A model generated the notes under the pieces. That model searched no databases. It was not told where the DNA came from and saw only the letters and a program-made list of their open reading frames with translations. A program made the translations under genes and the position numbers. Positions 48,546 to 60,180 of a stretch of DNA of 64,000 nt are shown piece after piece (the stretch's first letter is position 1; each line of letters opens with the position of its first letter). Source of the stretch: Nerophis ophidion (Eukaryota > Chordata > Actinopteri > Syngnathiformes > Syngnathidae); contig NC_084617.1 of the NCBI RefSeq assembly GCF_033978795.1, positions 76,416,353 to 76,480,352 of the forward strand, given 5' to 3'.

Positions 48546-48568
48546 CTAGAGGCTTGTCCCTGACAGTT

Positions 48569-49055
48569 TGACTATGTCTTGGTTTTTCCTCTGCACTTGT
48601 CTTTGTTTCCTGTCTTTAGTTCCTGTCAGCACTCTTATTTTGGTTCTGTTTCCTGTTTGTCTCCCTGAGTGCTGTGTCCCCTCAGCTGTGGCTGATTGGC
48701 ACCTGGCCACACCTGGTGTCAATCAGCCAGCCACTATTTAGACCTGCTTTCTCCTCCTGGATTATTGTCATTTCCACTCGTTGTTCCTACTAGTTGTGTC
48801 GATGTCAGTGTAGCAGTAGCGCTAAGCTATATTCGGTAGCTGTTTGTAGCACACTGTCTTTTTGTTCCCTGCTTCAAGTTTGTTTGTTCCTATTTCCTGT
48901 CTGCTGGATCCCTATTCCCTGTTTCCAGTTTGTCCACCCAGGTTCTGGTTTGTGTTTCTTCTTTATTTTTATATTTTTCGACATTAAATTATGTTTTCTT
49001 GCACAATGCCTGCCGCCTTCTCTGCATCTCGGGGTCCATCACCAACTCAACCTGA
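48569..49055 (+). mobile_element. solo-LTR-like element
   Basis: Starts tgacagtttgactatgtctt and ends cctgaca. TATA-like ctatttagacctgc at about 48733 and cattaaat signal at 48984, then gcatctcggggtcc. The flanks do not show a clear duplication. Confidence 0.6.
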
Positions 49056-49189
49056 CAACGCAAACGTTTTCTAAAGGGTTTTTTTTACCGAACTGCGAGT
49101 CATTGATTTGCTCAAAACTTTGTGACAGTAAGTACAGTAAGAATTAAGTGCATTTTGTTTGCATTGAATATAAATATTTCCTGCTTCAA

Positions 49190-49319
49190 TCAATCAATCA
49201 ATCAAATTGTATTTATAAAGCGCTTTTTATTAATAAAAGAAATTCATCACGAAGTACTTTACAAAATTAAAAATAATACCCTGATCACTCATATTCCCCA
49301 TCATCACATACGTACGCAT

Positions 49320-49373
<54 letters not shown>

Positions 49374-50011
49374 GCATATATATATGGACCAATGATTGCA
49401 TGACTGAGTACAGAGGAGCCAGGTGAGTAAACACAATTACATCTGCACCAGTAAGTCATCAAACACAAAGGCGCCCTCACAAACACGGCTGATAACCCCT
49501 GAGGCAGATAGCTCATCTGAAGAATGTTGGAAAATAAAAATAATACAACTTGTAAAATAGTAAGAACTGTGAGTAGAGATAAAGGATCAAATCCAAGCAA
49601 GACATATGAAGATTTACAAATAATACAAATAATAAATACATGAATAAAGATAAAAAATAAATGAATGTACAGTAAATATATACTAGATATAACTAAATAA
49701 AATATTGCATAACTAATAAGACAAAAAGTAAAATACAAATGACTTCCATAAAAAAATGAATATTAGGTAAAAGCCAAATCAAAAAGATGGTTTTTAAGGC
49801 TGTTCTTAAAAACATGAACCTTCTCTGCAGCCTCGAGGTCTTCCGGCAAGCTGTTCCATAGACGGAGGCCATAATGGTGGAGAGATGTCATCCCGGGACT
49901 TTGTGTCCTGACTTTTGGAATCATGGGGGATGAGTGCCGGAGGATCTCAAGGTTCGTAGGGTCAAAGCGAATTCGAAAAGATAAAATGGCCAAATAGCAC
50001 AAATACAACAT
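49190..50011 (-). mobile_element. LINE 3' part with (CA)n expansion
   Basis: (ATCA)n tail at 49190, a CA microsatellite at 49322-49370, a 3' UTR shared with 39004-39602, and minus-strand codons GLRLWNSLPEDLEAAEKVHV ending LKNHLFDLAFT at 49763. Confidence 0.85.
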
Positions 50012-50041
50012 TGTAGTTGGTGTTTAATTCCTGAATGAATA

Positions 50042-52068
50042 TCAATCAATCAATCAATGTTTACTTATATAGCCCTAAATCACTAGTGTCTCAAAGGGCT
50101 GCACAAACCACCACGACATCCTCGGTAGGCCCACATAAGGGCAAGGAAAACTCACACCCAGTGGGACGTCGGTGACAATGATGACTATGAGAACCTTAGA
50201 GAGGAGGAAAGCAATGGATGTCGAGCGGGTCTAACATGATACTGTGAAAGTTCAATCCACAATGGATACACCACAGTCGCGAGAGTCCAGTCCAAAGCGG
50301 ATCCAACACAGCAGCGAGAGTCCCGTTCACAGCGGACCCAGCAGGAAACCATCCCAAGGGTAGCGGACCAGCAGCGCAGAGATGTCCCCAGCCGATACAC
50401 AGAGGGACATAGAAGAAAAAGAAAAGAAACGGCAGATCAACTGGTCTAAAAAGGGAGTCTATTTAAAGGCTAGAGTATGCAAATGAGTTTTAAGGTGAGA
50501 CTTAAATGCTTCTACTGAGGTGGCATCGCGAACTGTTACCGGGAGGGCATTCCAGAGTACTGGAGCCCGAACGGAAAATGCTCTATAGCCCGCAGACTTT
50601 TTTTGGGCTTTGGGAATCACTAATAAGCCGGAGTCCTTTGAACGCAGATTTCTTGCCGGGACATATGGTACAATACAATCGGCAAGATAAGATGGAGCTA
50701 GACCGTGTAGTATTTTATACGTAAGTAGTAAAACCTTAAAGTCACATCTTAAGTGCACAGGAATCCAGTGCAGGTGAGCCAGTACAGGCGTAATGTGATC
50801 AAACTTTCTTGTTCTTGTCAAAAGTCTAGCAGCCGCATTTTGTACCAACTGTAATCTTTTAATGCTAGACATGGGGAGACCCGAAAATAATACGTTACAG
50901 TAGTCGAGGCGAGACGTAACAAACGCATGGATAATGATCTCAGCGTCTTTAGTGGACAGAATGGAGCGAATTTTAGCGATGTCACGGAGATGAAAGAAGG
51001 CCGTTTTAGTAACGCTTTTAATGTGTGCCTCAAAGGAGAGAGTTGGGTCGAAGATAATACCCAGATTCTTTACCGTGTCGCCTTGTTTAATTGTTTGGTT
51101 GTCAAATGTTAGAGTTGTATTATTAAATAGAGTTCGGTGTCTAGCAGGACCGATAATCAGCATTTCCGTTTTTTTGGCGTTGAGTTGCAAAAAGTTAGCG
51201 GACATCCATTGTTTAATTTCATTAAGACACGCCTCCAGCTGACTACAATCCGGCGTGTTGGTCAGCTTTAGGGGCATGTAGAGTTGGGTGTCATCAGCAT
51301 AACAGTGAAAGCTAATACCGTATTTGCGTATGATGTCACCTAGCGGCAGCATGTAGATGCTGAAGAGTGCAGGGCCAAGGACCGAACCCTGGGGAACTCC
51401 ACACGTTACCTTAACGTAGTCCGAGGTCACATTGTTATGGGAGACACACTGCATCCTATCAGTAAGATAAGAGTTAAACCAAGACAGGGCTAAGTCTGAC
51501 ATACCAATTCGTGTTTTGATACGTTCTAATAAAATATTATGATCGACGGTATCGAAAGCAGCGCTAAGATCGAGGAGCAGCAACATAGATGACGCATCAG
51601 AATCCATCGTTAGCAATAGATCATTAGTCATTTTTGCGAGGGCTGTCTCCGTGGAGTGATTTGCCCTGAAACCGGATTGAAAGGTTTCACATAGATTGTT
51701 GGACGCTAAGTGTTCATTTAACTGCTCCGCAACAATTTTTTCAAGGATTTTTGAAATAAAGGGAAGGTGAGACACCGGTCGGTAATTTACCATGAGGTCA
51801 GGATCGAGGTTAGGTCTTTTAAGAAGAGGATGAATAACCGCTTTTTTGAATGCTAGGGGAACAGTGCCCGAGGAGAGTGATAAGTTTATAATATTTAGCA
51901 CTGATGGACCTAATAATACAAAAAGCTCCTTGATCAGTTTCCCAGGAAGAGGGTCAAGTAAACATGTTGTCTGTTTTATTCCATTTACACGTTGTAACAA
52001 TTCCTCTAATGTTATTTCCTCAACACTGATGTCAATCCCACTGGTCAATATCCTTGCAGCTGTCAAAG
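50042..52068 (-). mobile_element. L2-like LINE, 5'-truncated, with 3' UTR and tail
   Basis: (ATCA)n tail at 50042-50060, a 3' UTR to 50458, and a long reverse-transcriptase frame upstream. It ends at the 37-bp minisatellite at 52069. Confidence 0.92.
50459..52068 (-). CDS. L2-like LINE reverse transcriptase (partial ORF2)
   Basis: The frame is open for 604 codons (52273-50459), but its first 70 or so come from an adjoining minisatellite, so about 535 codons are genuine. RT blocks in order: YRPVSHLPFISKILEKIVAE (about 163), FQSGFRANHSTETALAKM, LLLLDLSAAFDTVDHNILL with the first catalytic Asp (about 235), GVPQGSVLGPALFSIYM (about 290), and YADDTQLY (about 323). The C-terminus ends FKSHLKTHLHTLAFK, typical of fish L2-type elements. 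The endonuclease domain is missing, so it cannot be autonomous. The unbroken frame suggests a fairly recent insertion. A transposon gene, not a host gene. Confidence 0.88.
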
Positions 52069-52289
52069 CATGAAAACGTGGACACCATGGATGTCTGTGT
52101 GTGTGCATGAGAACGTGGACACCATGGATGTCTGTGTGTGTGCATGAGAACGTGGACACCATGGATGTCTGTGTGTGTGCATGAGAACGTGGACACCATG
52201 GATGTGTGTGTGTGTGCATGAGAACGTGGACACCATGGATGTCTGTGTGTGTGCATGAGAACGTGGACACCATGGATGTCAGTGTGTGA
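52069..52289. repeat. 37-bp minisatellite, six copies, at the LINE 5' end
   Basis: The unit catgagaacgtggacaccat plus ggatgtctgtgtgtgtg starts at 52069 and recurs every 37 bp; the first copy has aaaacg for gagaacg-type sequence. It abuts the truncated ORF2. Confidence 0.95.
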
Positions 52290-52838
52290 CCTTGGACTTC
52301 CCATTATCGTCTGCAAACAGAGAAAACATGTATGAGATGCATTTAAACGCACACAAGCATGGTTCCATCGCCTGGGACGCAGATGATTGAGATTCTCCGT
52401 AACATCTGTCCTTCTCACACTGCCCTTGGCCCGCTCCCCCCTGCTGAGCCTCTTCTCTCCTTATCTGAGGCAGGAAATCAGCAAAACCCCAAATGAGGAC
52501 GCAGTGCAGAAGGAAACGTCAGCTTAGCTCTAACTTTAATAAAGAAACATGATTAATAATGCACAAACACTGTTGTTCTTCACCCCCCACTGTGTCCTGC
52601 TTCCTTATCTGAGGTGATGTCACTAATTGGATCGTTTATTTCTCCACCACCTCGTTTACCAGATGTCCCAATTAATGTGCCATCACGTGATTTATAAGCC
52701 AATTTGGAACCTGTTGTTGTCTGCATTGTTTGGAGGGCGACGCCAACTAATCACTGCCTTTTGCTTGTTGAAACTCTTTCAAAATAAACTTAAGTCCTGT
52801 CCTTTTTAAGTCTAAATCTGACAATGCACATCTTGAAC
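52290..52838. other. unassigned, apparently single-copy
   Basis: No recognised repeat or gene. Confidence 0.35.
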
Positions 52839-52840
52839 TA

Positions 52841-53638
52841 CCGTATTTCCTTGAATTGCCGCCGGGTATATAGTATGCGCCTGCCTAGGATTAACGCCGG
52901 GTGAAACTCGTTTCGCAAAATATTATTTTCTTAGCGCATGCCTAGAATTTCCACCGGGTCAAACTCGTCACGTCACGAGTGACACTTCACCTGTCATCAT
53001 TTTCAAAATGGAGGAGGCTGATTTCAATCATTTGAAATCGCATAAAGGGAAGACGATTAAGAGCTATTCAGTAGGATTTAAGGTCCAAGCTATTGAATAT
53101 GCTAAAAAGAACAGTAAGCAGCTATGTTTTATTAATATACCGTAGCTGCGTGTGTCAAATATGAGTCATTAAATGACTCCCGCCTCCTGGTGGTAGAGGG
53201 CGCTAGTGATCCTTCTTGCGACTACTCGGCTGCAGAAGAAGTGACAACAAGCAGCGATCCTTTATTTTTTCCTCTCGCTTGCACTTTTAACATGGAGGAT
53301 TACATATCTAAAATAAAACTGTTTTCTAAACTGGACTTTCAATCGAAGCAGGAGGTAATAAAGGAAGATCTCCATCGAGACAGAGAGACTTTTAAAACTG
53401 AAGAAAGATAAGGAAGACTTCTACAAACAAGTTATCGATGCTTTTGATCAGAAGGAGCTGCGCATGGACTTCATTTATAAGTAAAGGTAAGACCATAATA
53501 ACGTTTTTTTATTAAATGTGCTTTTCATGATGGTATCCTTACATCACACTCAAATTTACCGCATGCCTTTGGTAAACGCCGGAGTGAGAAGAGGTTTTAA
53601 ATTCATTAGCGCCCCGGCGGCAATTCAAGGAAATGTGG
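52841..53638 (+). mobile_element. pogo-like DNA transposon remnant
   Basis: 23-bp inverted ends (ccgtatttccttgaattgcc on the left; ggcaattcaaggaaatgtgg on the right, two mismatches), flanked by TA. Near 53008 a frame starts MEEADFNHLKSHKGKTIKSY, resembling a pogo/CENP-B-type DNA-binding start; a second begins MEDYISKIKLFSKLDFQ at 53292. No DDE domain. Confidence 0.7.
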
Positions 53639-53897
53639 TACTCCAACTGTGTATTCTTGGCCCATCTCTGGCAGATTTTTTTGCACAAGGTTCCTCCGGC
53701 GAAAATGACTCATTTGAGTAACAGGACTGAAATCAACTTGAGTGTGTTTTTAGCATAGAATTTGTCATAAGATGTCAGGTTCAAACACTGATGACATCTA
53801 TTAAACAGACAAGAAGCAAGGAATCATGCAGAGACAGGGTTAAATGTTACTCATGAGGATGTACACTTAAGTTACAGTTCCAATCTATGTTCTAAGG

Positions 53898-54200
53898 CAG
53901 TGGTCCCCAATCTTTTTGTATTCGCGGACCGGTCAACGCTTAATAATTTATCCCGCGGCCCGGTCGGGGCGGGGGGGTGGTTGGTGGGGGGTAGTTGGGA
54001 ATCCTTTTTTTTTTTTCTTTGTCATGAAAAAGGGACGTTTTTGTGGTTGGTGCACTAATTGTAAGTGTATATTGTGTTTTTTATGTTGATTTAATACAAA
54101 AATAAAAAAATAAATAATTTTTATTTTTTTTATTTTTTTATTTTTTTTAAATAAAAATGAATTAAAAATTCTTCTGCGGCCCGGTGGTTGGGGACCACTG
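53898..54200. mobile_element. non-autonomous hAT, nested in the LTR
   Basis: Ends CAGTGGTCCCCAA and TTGGGGACCACTG, with an exact 8-bp duplication TTCTAAGG at 53890-53897 and 54201-54208. 303 bp. A partial relative lies at 58043. Confidence 0.96.
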
Positions 54201-54465
54201 TTCTAAGGTACAGTCCTACGTGCTCCTCTATTTATTTGAGAGGTCCCTGGTTACATCACTGAGGCTTATTGAAGGAAGGGGGGTTATTTCAGCAGCCCCA
54301 GTTAGACACAAAGAACAATATATGATTATTCAGAAATGGAAATGTGCTGACACTCGTGATATCGCCCTGTCTCTGCTTTGTCTGCGTCAGGGTACTCGAT
54401 GTTCGCCCTTGGCAGTCAGCAGGCCGGGTCTGGACACAAACACTGATACGAGACGACTCACAGTC

Positions 54466-54875
54466 AGTCAAGGCGGGGACTATGGTGTGGTTTGTTTTCC
54501 CGTGGTGCAAATTGACTGGACTGGACATGGCGTGAACATACTGATATTTTTAAGTTATTAACTCGAAAATATTACAAAAAACAAAACAAAGGGTATAATC
54601 ATAAGGCGCTCTCAGTGGAGGTAAAAAACTTGGCTATGAAAACAAAAATATTACTACAACGTAAACTATGGACATAAAACAAAACTTGCAAACTACAACA
54701 TAAATAACGAAAAACTTACTTAAATAGTGCTGTGGTGATAAACAGGTGCATGAGTCCAAGTGAATCAGGTGCGTGACATGACAGTTGAAAACTAATGAGT
54801 TGTCATGGTGACAAAAACAAACAAAAGTGCAAAATGAGTCCAAAACCAAACAGAACGTGACCACAGAACATGACA
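54466..54875 (-). mobile_element. solo-LTR-like element nested in the family-2 LTR
   Basis: The right end is TGACA. Flanks CAGTC (54461-54465) and CAATC (54876-54880) look like a 5-bp duplication with one change. Related to the ends of the 40585-43813 element. Confidence 0.7.
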
Positions 54876-55009
54876 CAATCCAAGATTACAAATTGTCCCT
54901 TTGAACAGATAGAAAAGTACATCTTCAGCACAATTGATAATAACTTTAGCAACAGCCTTTAAGCATAAGAGTTGTGTGATAACTTGCACATAATAATTCT
55001 AACATAATC

Positions 55010-55382
55010 CCACTGGACAGTTTAGACTTTGTGTTTCTATGTTTTCTTTGTTTGACATCATTTACTGTACCGGTTATCTTGTTTTGCTATCATTTATAGT
55101 TTGGGCTTTGTGTTTTGTAGCACCTGTACCTTGTTTTTCTAGCCATGCTGGCACACCTGTTCCACATTGTTTAGTAGTCACATTTAGTTCCACCTTGTTT
55201 CCTCCTTCAGTGCTGCTTCTTCATCATCTGTATGCCAAGTGTTGCTCTCTGAGTTCCTGTTCCACCTGTGTTACTTTTATTCTGTCTGGTACCTAAAAAA
55301 ACAGCCTTCTGCCTGCAAGCCGTTTGGCCTCTCTGCATCCTGGGATCACCACAACAGCTGAGACGCAGCACCGTCACAGGAT
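55010..55382 (+). mobile_element. solo-LTR-like remnant
   Basis: T-rich U3-like start, then ctgcatcctgggatcacc and a gtcaca end, like the ends of the LTR-like elements at 48.6 and 63.2 kb. Borders approximate. Confidence 0.45.
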
Positions 55383-55605
55383 TAGCAAATACGTGAAAAA
55401 ATATATATATATTTGCAAAAACTGCATTTGAAAAATAAGCCAATAAATATTACAAATATTTATTTATTAATATTACAAATATTTATTTCGGTAAGAGGAC
55501 TGTGACCATGTAAATCTTCACAAAATATTGTAGTTTTGTTTTTGTTAACATATTGTTGGGATAAGGAGTCACACAAATAGATAAAGAAATATATACAATT
55601 TAATA

Positions 55606-55640
55606 TTAGGGTTAGCGTTAGGGGGTTAGGGTTAGGGTTA
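55606..55640 (+). repeat. short interstitial telomere-like repeat
   Basis: Five degenerate to exact TTAGGG units (ttaggg, ttagcg, ttaggggg, ttaggg, ttaggg) within AT-rich DNA. Confidence 0.75.
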
Positions 55641-56111
55641 TTATAATAATATTATATATTATATATTTAATATTTAAATGACTATATTTCATAGCAAAGT
55701 ATATTTTTTCCATTGTTCAAGATGGTTGAAATTATTTAAATTGCATTAATTAAATATGCGATTTGGTCAATGTGCATGACACTATGCTTAATAAAAACAA
55801 TATTTTTAATAATGTATCGTGTATGTAGACATTTTTAGGGTTGCGGGGGCACACAAATGGCATGGAATCGCTGGAATGGCCCCTATGTTCTTAGGCCTCT
55901 ATTACAGAACAAATTGAGTATTTTGACCAGACATTAAATGTAGTTATGTCTCTTCATATTACTGTGCAATATTACCCTTCCGTTGCAATACGTACAACAC
56001 TGATTATTACTTTTTTACTTTGGTACTTTTGTTTTGTTCTGTACATTGTACAGAATTTTGTAATTTTTTTTGTATATTGTACATGATTGCTTATCGTTTT
56101 ATTGGATAGTA

Positions 56112-56248
56112 GTGCTGCGATGAGGTGGCGACTTGTCCAGGTTGTACCCCGCCTTCCACCCTATTGTAGCTGAGATAGGCGCCAGCGCCCCCCGCGACCC
56201 CAAAAAAAGGGAATAAGCGGTAGAAAATGGATGGATGGATGGATAGTA
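56112..56248 (+). mobile_element. LINE 3' end, (GGAT)n-tail family
   Basis: Reads gctgcgatgaggtggcgact through gggaataagcggtagaaaat to four GGAT units. Confidence 0.85.
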
Positions 56249-56374
56249 GTGTGTTTATTTCAATTCTTATTTTGCATCTTTATTACTACTTGTGTGATTT
56301 GTTTATATTCCATATTTGTTTCCACTACCACACCTCATATTTGAGTCCTTAATCTTGTGATATGCAAATATAAT

Positions 56375-56868
56375 TGTCAGGTTCAAACACCGATGACAAG
56401 AAGCAAGGAACCAAGCAGAGACAGAGTTCAATTTAGCTCATGAGGAGAACGCATGGAGCTGAACACTTAGGCACAGTCTCGCCCTACGCTCTAAGGTTCA
56501 GCTCCCGTGTCCTTCTATTTATTCAGGACTTTCATAGTCAACATCACTGAGGCCTCCTCTAAAAGGAGTGGTCACATATATTATGCAAAACAGGTCCAGG
56601 ACACACAGTACGTGACAGAAAGGGCTGGGGGCCTTGTGATTTGGCCTGCGTGTTGTCGTCTTATCTTTGTTGAGGTCCTTGAAGTCCTTGGCTGTTAGCG
56701 GGCTAAAACAAAGATAACATCTGTGGCAGAGGCCACTCCTCAGACAAGAAGTTTTGTCTTTGCATGGATTAGAAAAAGTCTAACTTGAGCACAATTGCTA
56801 ATAACTAAAGTACCGGACTTTAAGCATACTATAGTTTGTGTGATAATATATACACAATTATTCTTACA
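56375..56868. mobile_element. family-2 solo LTR, intact borders
   Basis: Starts TGTCAGGTTC and ends TTCTTACA, with an exact 5-bp duplication ATAAT at 56370-56374 and 56869-56873. 494 bp; the cleanest member of the family here. Confidence 0.9.
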
Positions 56869-56909
56869 ATAATGACAATAATGTCCATTCTATTCTATTC
56901 TATTCTAAG

Positions 56910-57330
56910 ATGTTACGTCTGAGTCGTGTTTTACTACGCAGATCGTTCTCCCAAGAATGCAGACGGAAACTCCGGAGGCAAGGTGCAGGTAAGAAGATGA
57001 TTTATTTTCATAAATCAAACAGGAATACTAAAATGTGTTCCGATAGCATGAGAACTATGATGAGGCTTAGCACATGGACTAGAATCAAGAATCATAGAAA
57101 TACTCAAGATAACGTGTTGCAGAACAATCAAGACAGCCAGACTGAGTGTGGCCAACAACAGGAATAGTTAGCTCTCTGACTAGTGCCCAGAAGCAGGTGA
57201 GCATCCTGAACACTAATCAGAGGCAGGTGAAACTAATCAGCACCCATGGCAACCAAAAACACACAAACCCGAGTGCTGAAAACAGAACAGAGGGAGTCAA
57301 ACTAACTGAACTAAACAAGGGATCATGACA
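56910..57330 (-). mobile_element. solo-LTR-like element
   Basis: Ends gggatcatgaca and shares the aaacaaggcatgat-type block with related elements. The left border is unclear. Confidence 0.45.
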
Positions 57331-58040
57331 CAAAAACTGTAGCATCGCCAATTCATGTATTTTCTCGAAACTACCCTTTTCAGGTGAGCTGGAACCTATC
57401 CCAGCTTTTGGTTGTGTTGTGTGGGTGAAATGATGCAAAAAGGAGAAATATTCCCAACTCTCGTCGTGTTCCTTGCAGAGTTCAAGTCCTTAGGAATGGC
57501 CTTTCATGACTTTGTCCTCATCCATTTTATTATTATTTCCTCCTCGCCTATTGCTTCTATTACCCGATGCCCACCTGTGTCCCCTATAGATATTTTGACC
57601 CTTTTAAAGTTATACAGCTTCTCCTGAAATTGCTGCTTTTATAACATCCGCGGGCTCTTCTCTAATGAAGCGATCTTGCCCTCAGTGTTCCCCGCACTCA
57701 GGATTCCACACTCTTGTCTGGAACCTGGTCTTCCTCGTCTGCTTTTCAGAGAGCATTTCACTCAAAAACTGCCGATAGAAACTCGCAAAAAAAAAAATCT
57801 TAGTTGTTTGTTTGAAAGTCAAAGACTCAACAGCACACATTGTTTCAAAAGAGTCCTTTTTAAATTGCCTTTTTTTCTTTCCATCTACACTTATCTTGTT
57901 TAATATCAATTAGTGATGATTGAATCATTGAATTATTGCACTGATGGTGCTTAGACCACCATTTCTCTCCATACTATGTAGAACAACTTTGTGAATTTTA
58001 CACAAATGACTGCCAAGAAGCTTACTAAAACTACATCACA
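57331..58040. other. unassigned
   Basis: No recognised repeat or gene; short frames only. Confidence 0.4.
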
Positions 58041-58042
58041 GA

Positions 58043-58135
58043 AGTGGTCCCCAACCACCGGGCCACGGACTGGTTCCGGTCCGTCTGTCAAAATGTACCG
58101 GGCCGCATAGAAAGAATATTTATCCAATGATCCAT
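58043..58135. mobile_element. hAT fragment related to 53898
   Basis: Reads gtggtccccaaccaccgggc then ccgggccgc; only the left end is present. Confidence 0.65.
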
Positions 58136-58907
58136 CTTCCTCTGTTTATATGAGGTTGGGTCGCGGGGGCAGCAGCCTAAGCAGAGAAGCCCACGAGACG
58201 GGTCCACATTTCAAATTATATTTGGAAACTGTGGAAGTGGTGTCCTCCAGAACAAAGAGGAAATTAACCATCCGGAATGTTATAGGCGCAAAGTTCAAAA
58301 GCCAGCATGTGTGATGGTATGGGGGTGTATTAGTGCCCAAGGCATGGGTTTCATGGCTGCAACACGTGCCAAAGTAGTTGGGAAAGGGCATGTTCACCAC
58401 TGTGTTACATCACCTTTTCTTTTAACAACACTCAATAAACGTTTGGGAACTGAGGAAACTAATTGTTTTACTACGAAGCCAGGCTGTTTTAACACGTGCT
58501 GAATGTGGCTTGGCATTGTCTTGCTGAAATAAGCAGGGGCGTCCATGAAAAAGACGGCGCTTAGATGGCAGCATATGTTGTTCCAAAACCTGTATGTACC
58601 TTTCAGCATTAATGGTGCCTTCACAGATGTGTAAGTGCTTATTTCAGCAAAACAATGCCAAGCCACGTGTTACAACAGCGTGGTTTCTTAGTAAAAGAGT
58701 GCAGGTACTTTCCTGGCCCGCCTGCAGTCCAGACCTGTCTCCCATGGAAAATGTGTGGCGCATTATGAAGCGTAAAATACGACAGCGGAGACCCCGGACT
58801 GTTGAAGGACTGAAGCTCTACATAAAACAAGAATGGGAAAGAATTCCACTTTCAAAGCTTCAACAATTAGTTTCCTCAGTTCCCAAACGTTTATTGAGTG
58901 TTGTTAA

Positions 58908-60063
58908 AGGGGAACATTATCAGCAGACCTATGTAAGCGTCAATATATACCTTGATGGTGCAGAAAAAAGACCATCTAATTTTTTAACCGATTTCCGAAC
59001 TCTAAATGGGTGAATTTTGGCGAATTAAACGCCTTTCTGTTTATCGCGCTGGAGGCGATGACGTCAGAATGTGACGTCGCCGAGGTAACACACCCACCAT
59101 TTTCATTTTCAACACATTACAAACACCGGGTCTCAGCTCTGTTATTTTCCGTTTTTTTGACTATTTTTTGGAACCTTGGAGACATCATGCCTCGTGGGTG
59201 TGTTGTCGGAGGGTGTAACAACACTAACAGGGAGGGATTCAAGTTGCACCACTGGCCCCAAGATGCCAAAGTGTCTGCCGCCAGACCCCCATTGAATGTA
59301 CCAGAGTGTCTCCACATTTGACCGGCGGTGCTAATGCAGACATGGCACAGAGATGTATGGATAACCTGCAGATGCATTTGCAACGATAGTCAACGAAATC
59401 ACAAAGGTGAGTTTTGTTGATGTTGACTTCCAGCAAATCGATGCTAACATGCTACGCTAATTGATGCTAACATGCTATTTACCGGCGGTGCTAAAGCAGA
59501 CATGGCACAGAGATATATGGATAACCTGTAGATGCATTTGCAACTATATTACGTTTCCTTCCACCCACATTTAATGCGAAACAAACACTTACCAATCGAC
59601 GGATTTAAGTTGCTCCAGTGTCAAAAGATGCGAAAGTCCTGATCGTTTGGTCCGCACATTTTACCGCCGATGCTAACGCAGCTATTCGGCCATGCTATGG
59701 CTATGAATAGCGTCAATAGCTTCAGTTTCTTCTTCAATACTTTCATACTCCAACCATCTGTTTCAATACATGCGTAATCTGTTGAATCGCTTAAGTCGCC
59801 GAAATCCGAGTTTGAATCCGAGCAAATGTCGCTATATCTTGCTGTGGTATTCCCATTGTTTGTTTACATTGGCAGCACTGTGTGACGTCACAGGGAAAGG
59901 GATAGTGGTTTCGAAGATAGCGAAAATAAGGCACTTTAAAGCTTTATTTAGGGATATTCCGAAACCGGTAACATTTTGAAAAAAACTTCAAAAAATACAA
60001 CAAGCCACTGGGAACTGATTTTTATTGTTTTTAACCCTTTTGAAAATATGATAATGTTCCCCT
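58908..60063 (+). mobile_element. Kolobok-like transposon with THAP-domain start
   Basis: Perfect 14-bp inverted ends AGGGGAACATTATC and GATAATGTTCCCCT, bounded by TTAA at 58904-58907 and 60064-60067. The frame at 59010-59321 contains MPRGCVVGGCNNTNREGFKL, a THAP-type C-x4-C start, soon truncated by a deletion. TTAA target plus THAP is the known combination for Kolobok. Confidence 0.88.
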
Positions 60064-60180
60064 TTAAAAGAAAAGGTGATGTAACACAGTGGTGAACATG
60101 CCCTTTCCCAACTACTTTGGCACGTGTTGCAGCAATGAAATTCTAAGTTAATTATTATTTGCCAAAAATATATCTAGTTT

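Larger units (their letters stand above)
53773..55004. mobile_element. family-2 solo LTR carrying two nested insertions
   Basis: Starts TGTCAGGTTCAAACAC and ends attctaaca. Aligns with 56375-56868 and 46917-47412 once the insertions at 53898-54200 and 54466-54875 are removed. Confidence 0.8.

Noticed and set aside
59010..59321. A host THAP-domain gene
   Set aside because: It lies between perfect transposon ends and is truncated right after the THAP start.
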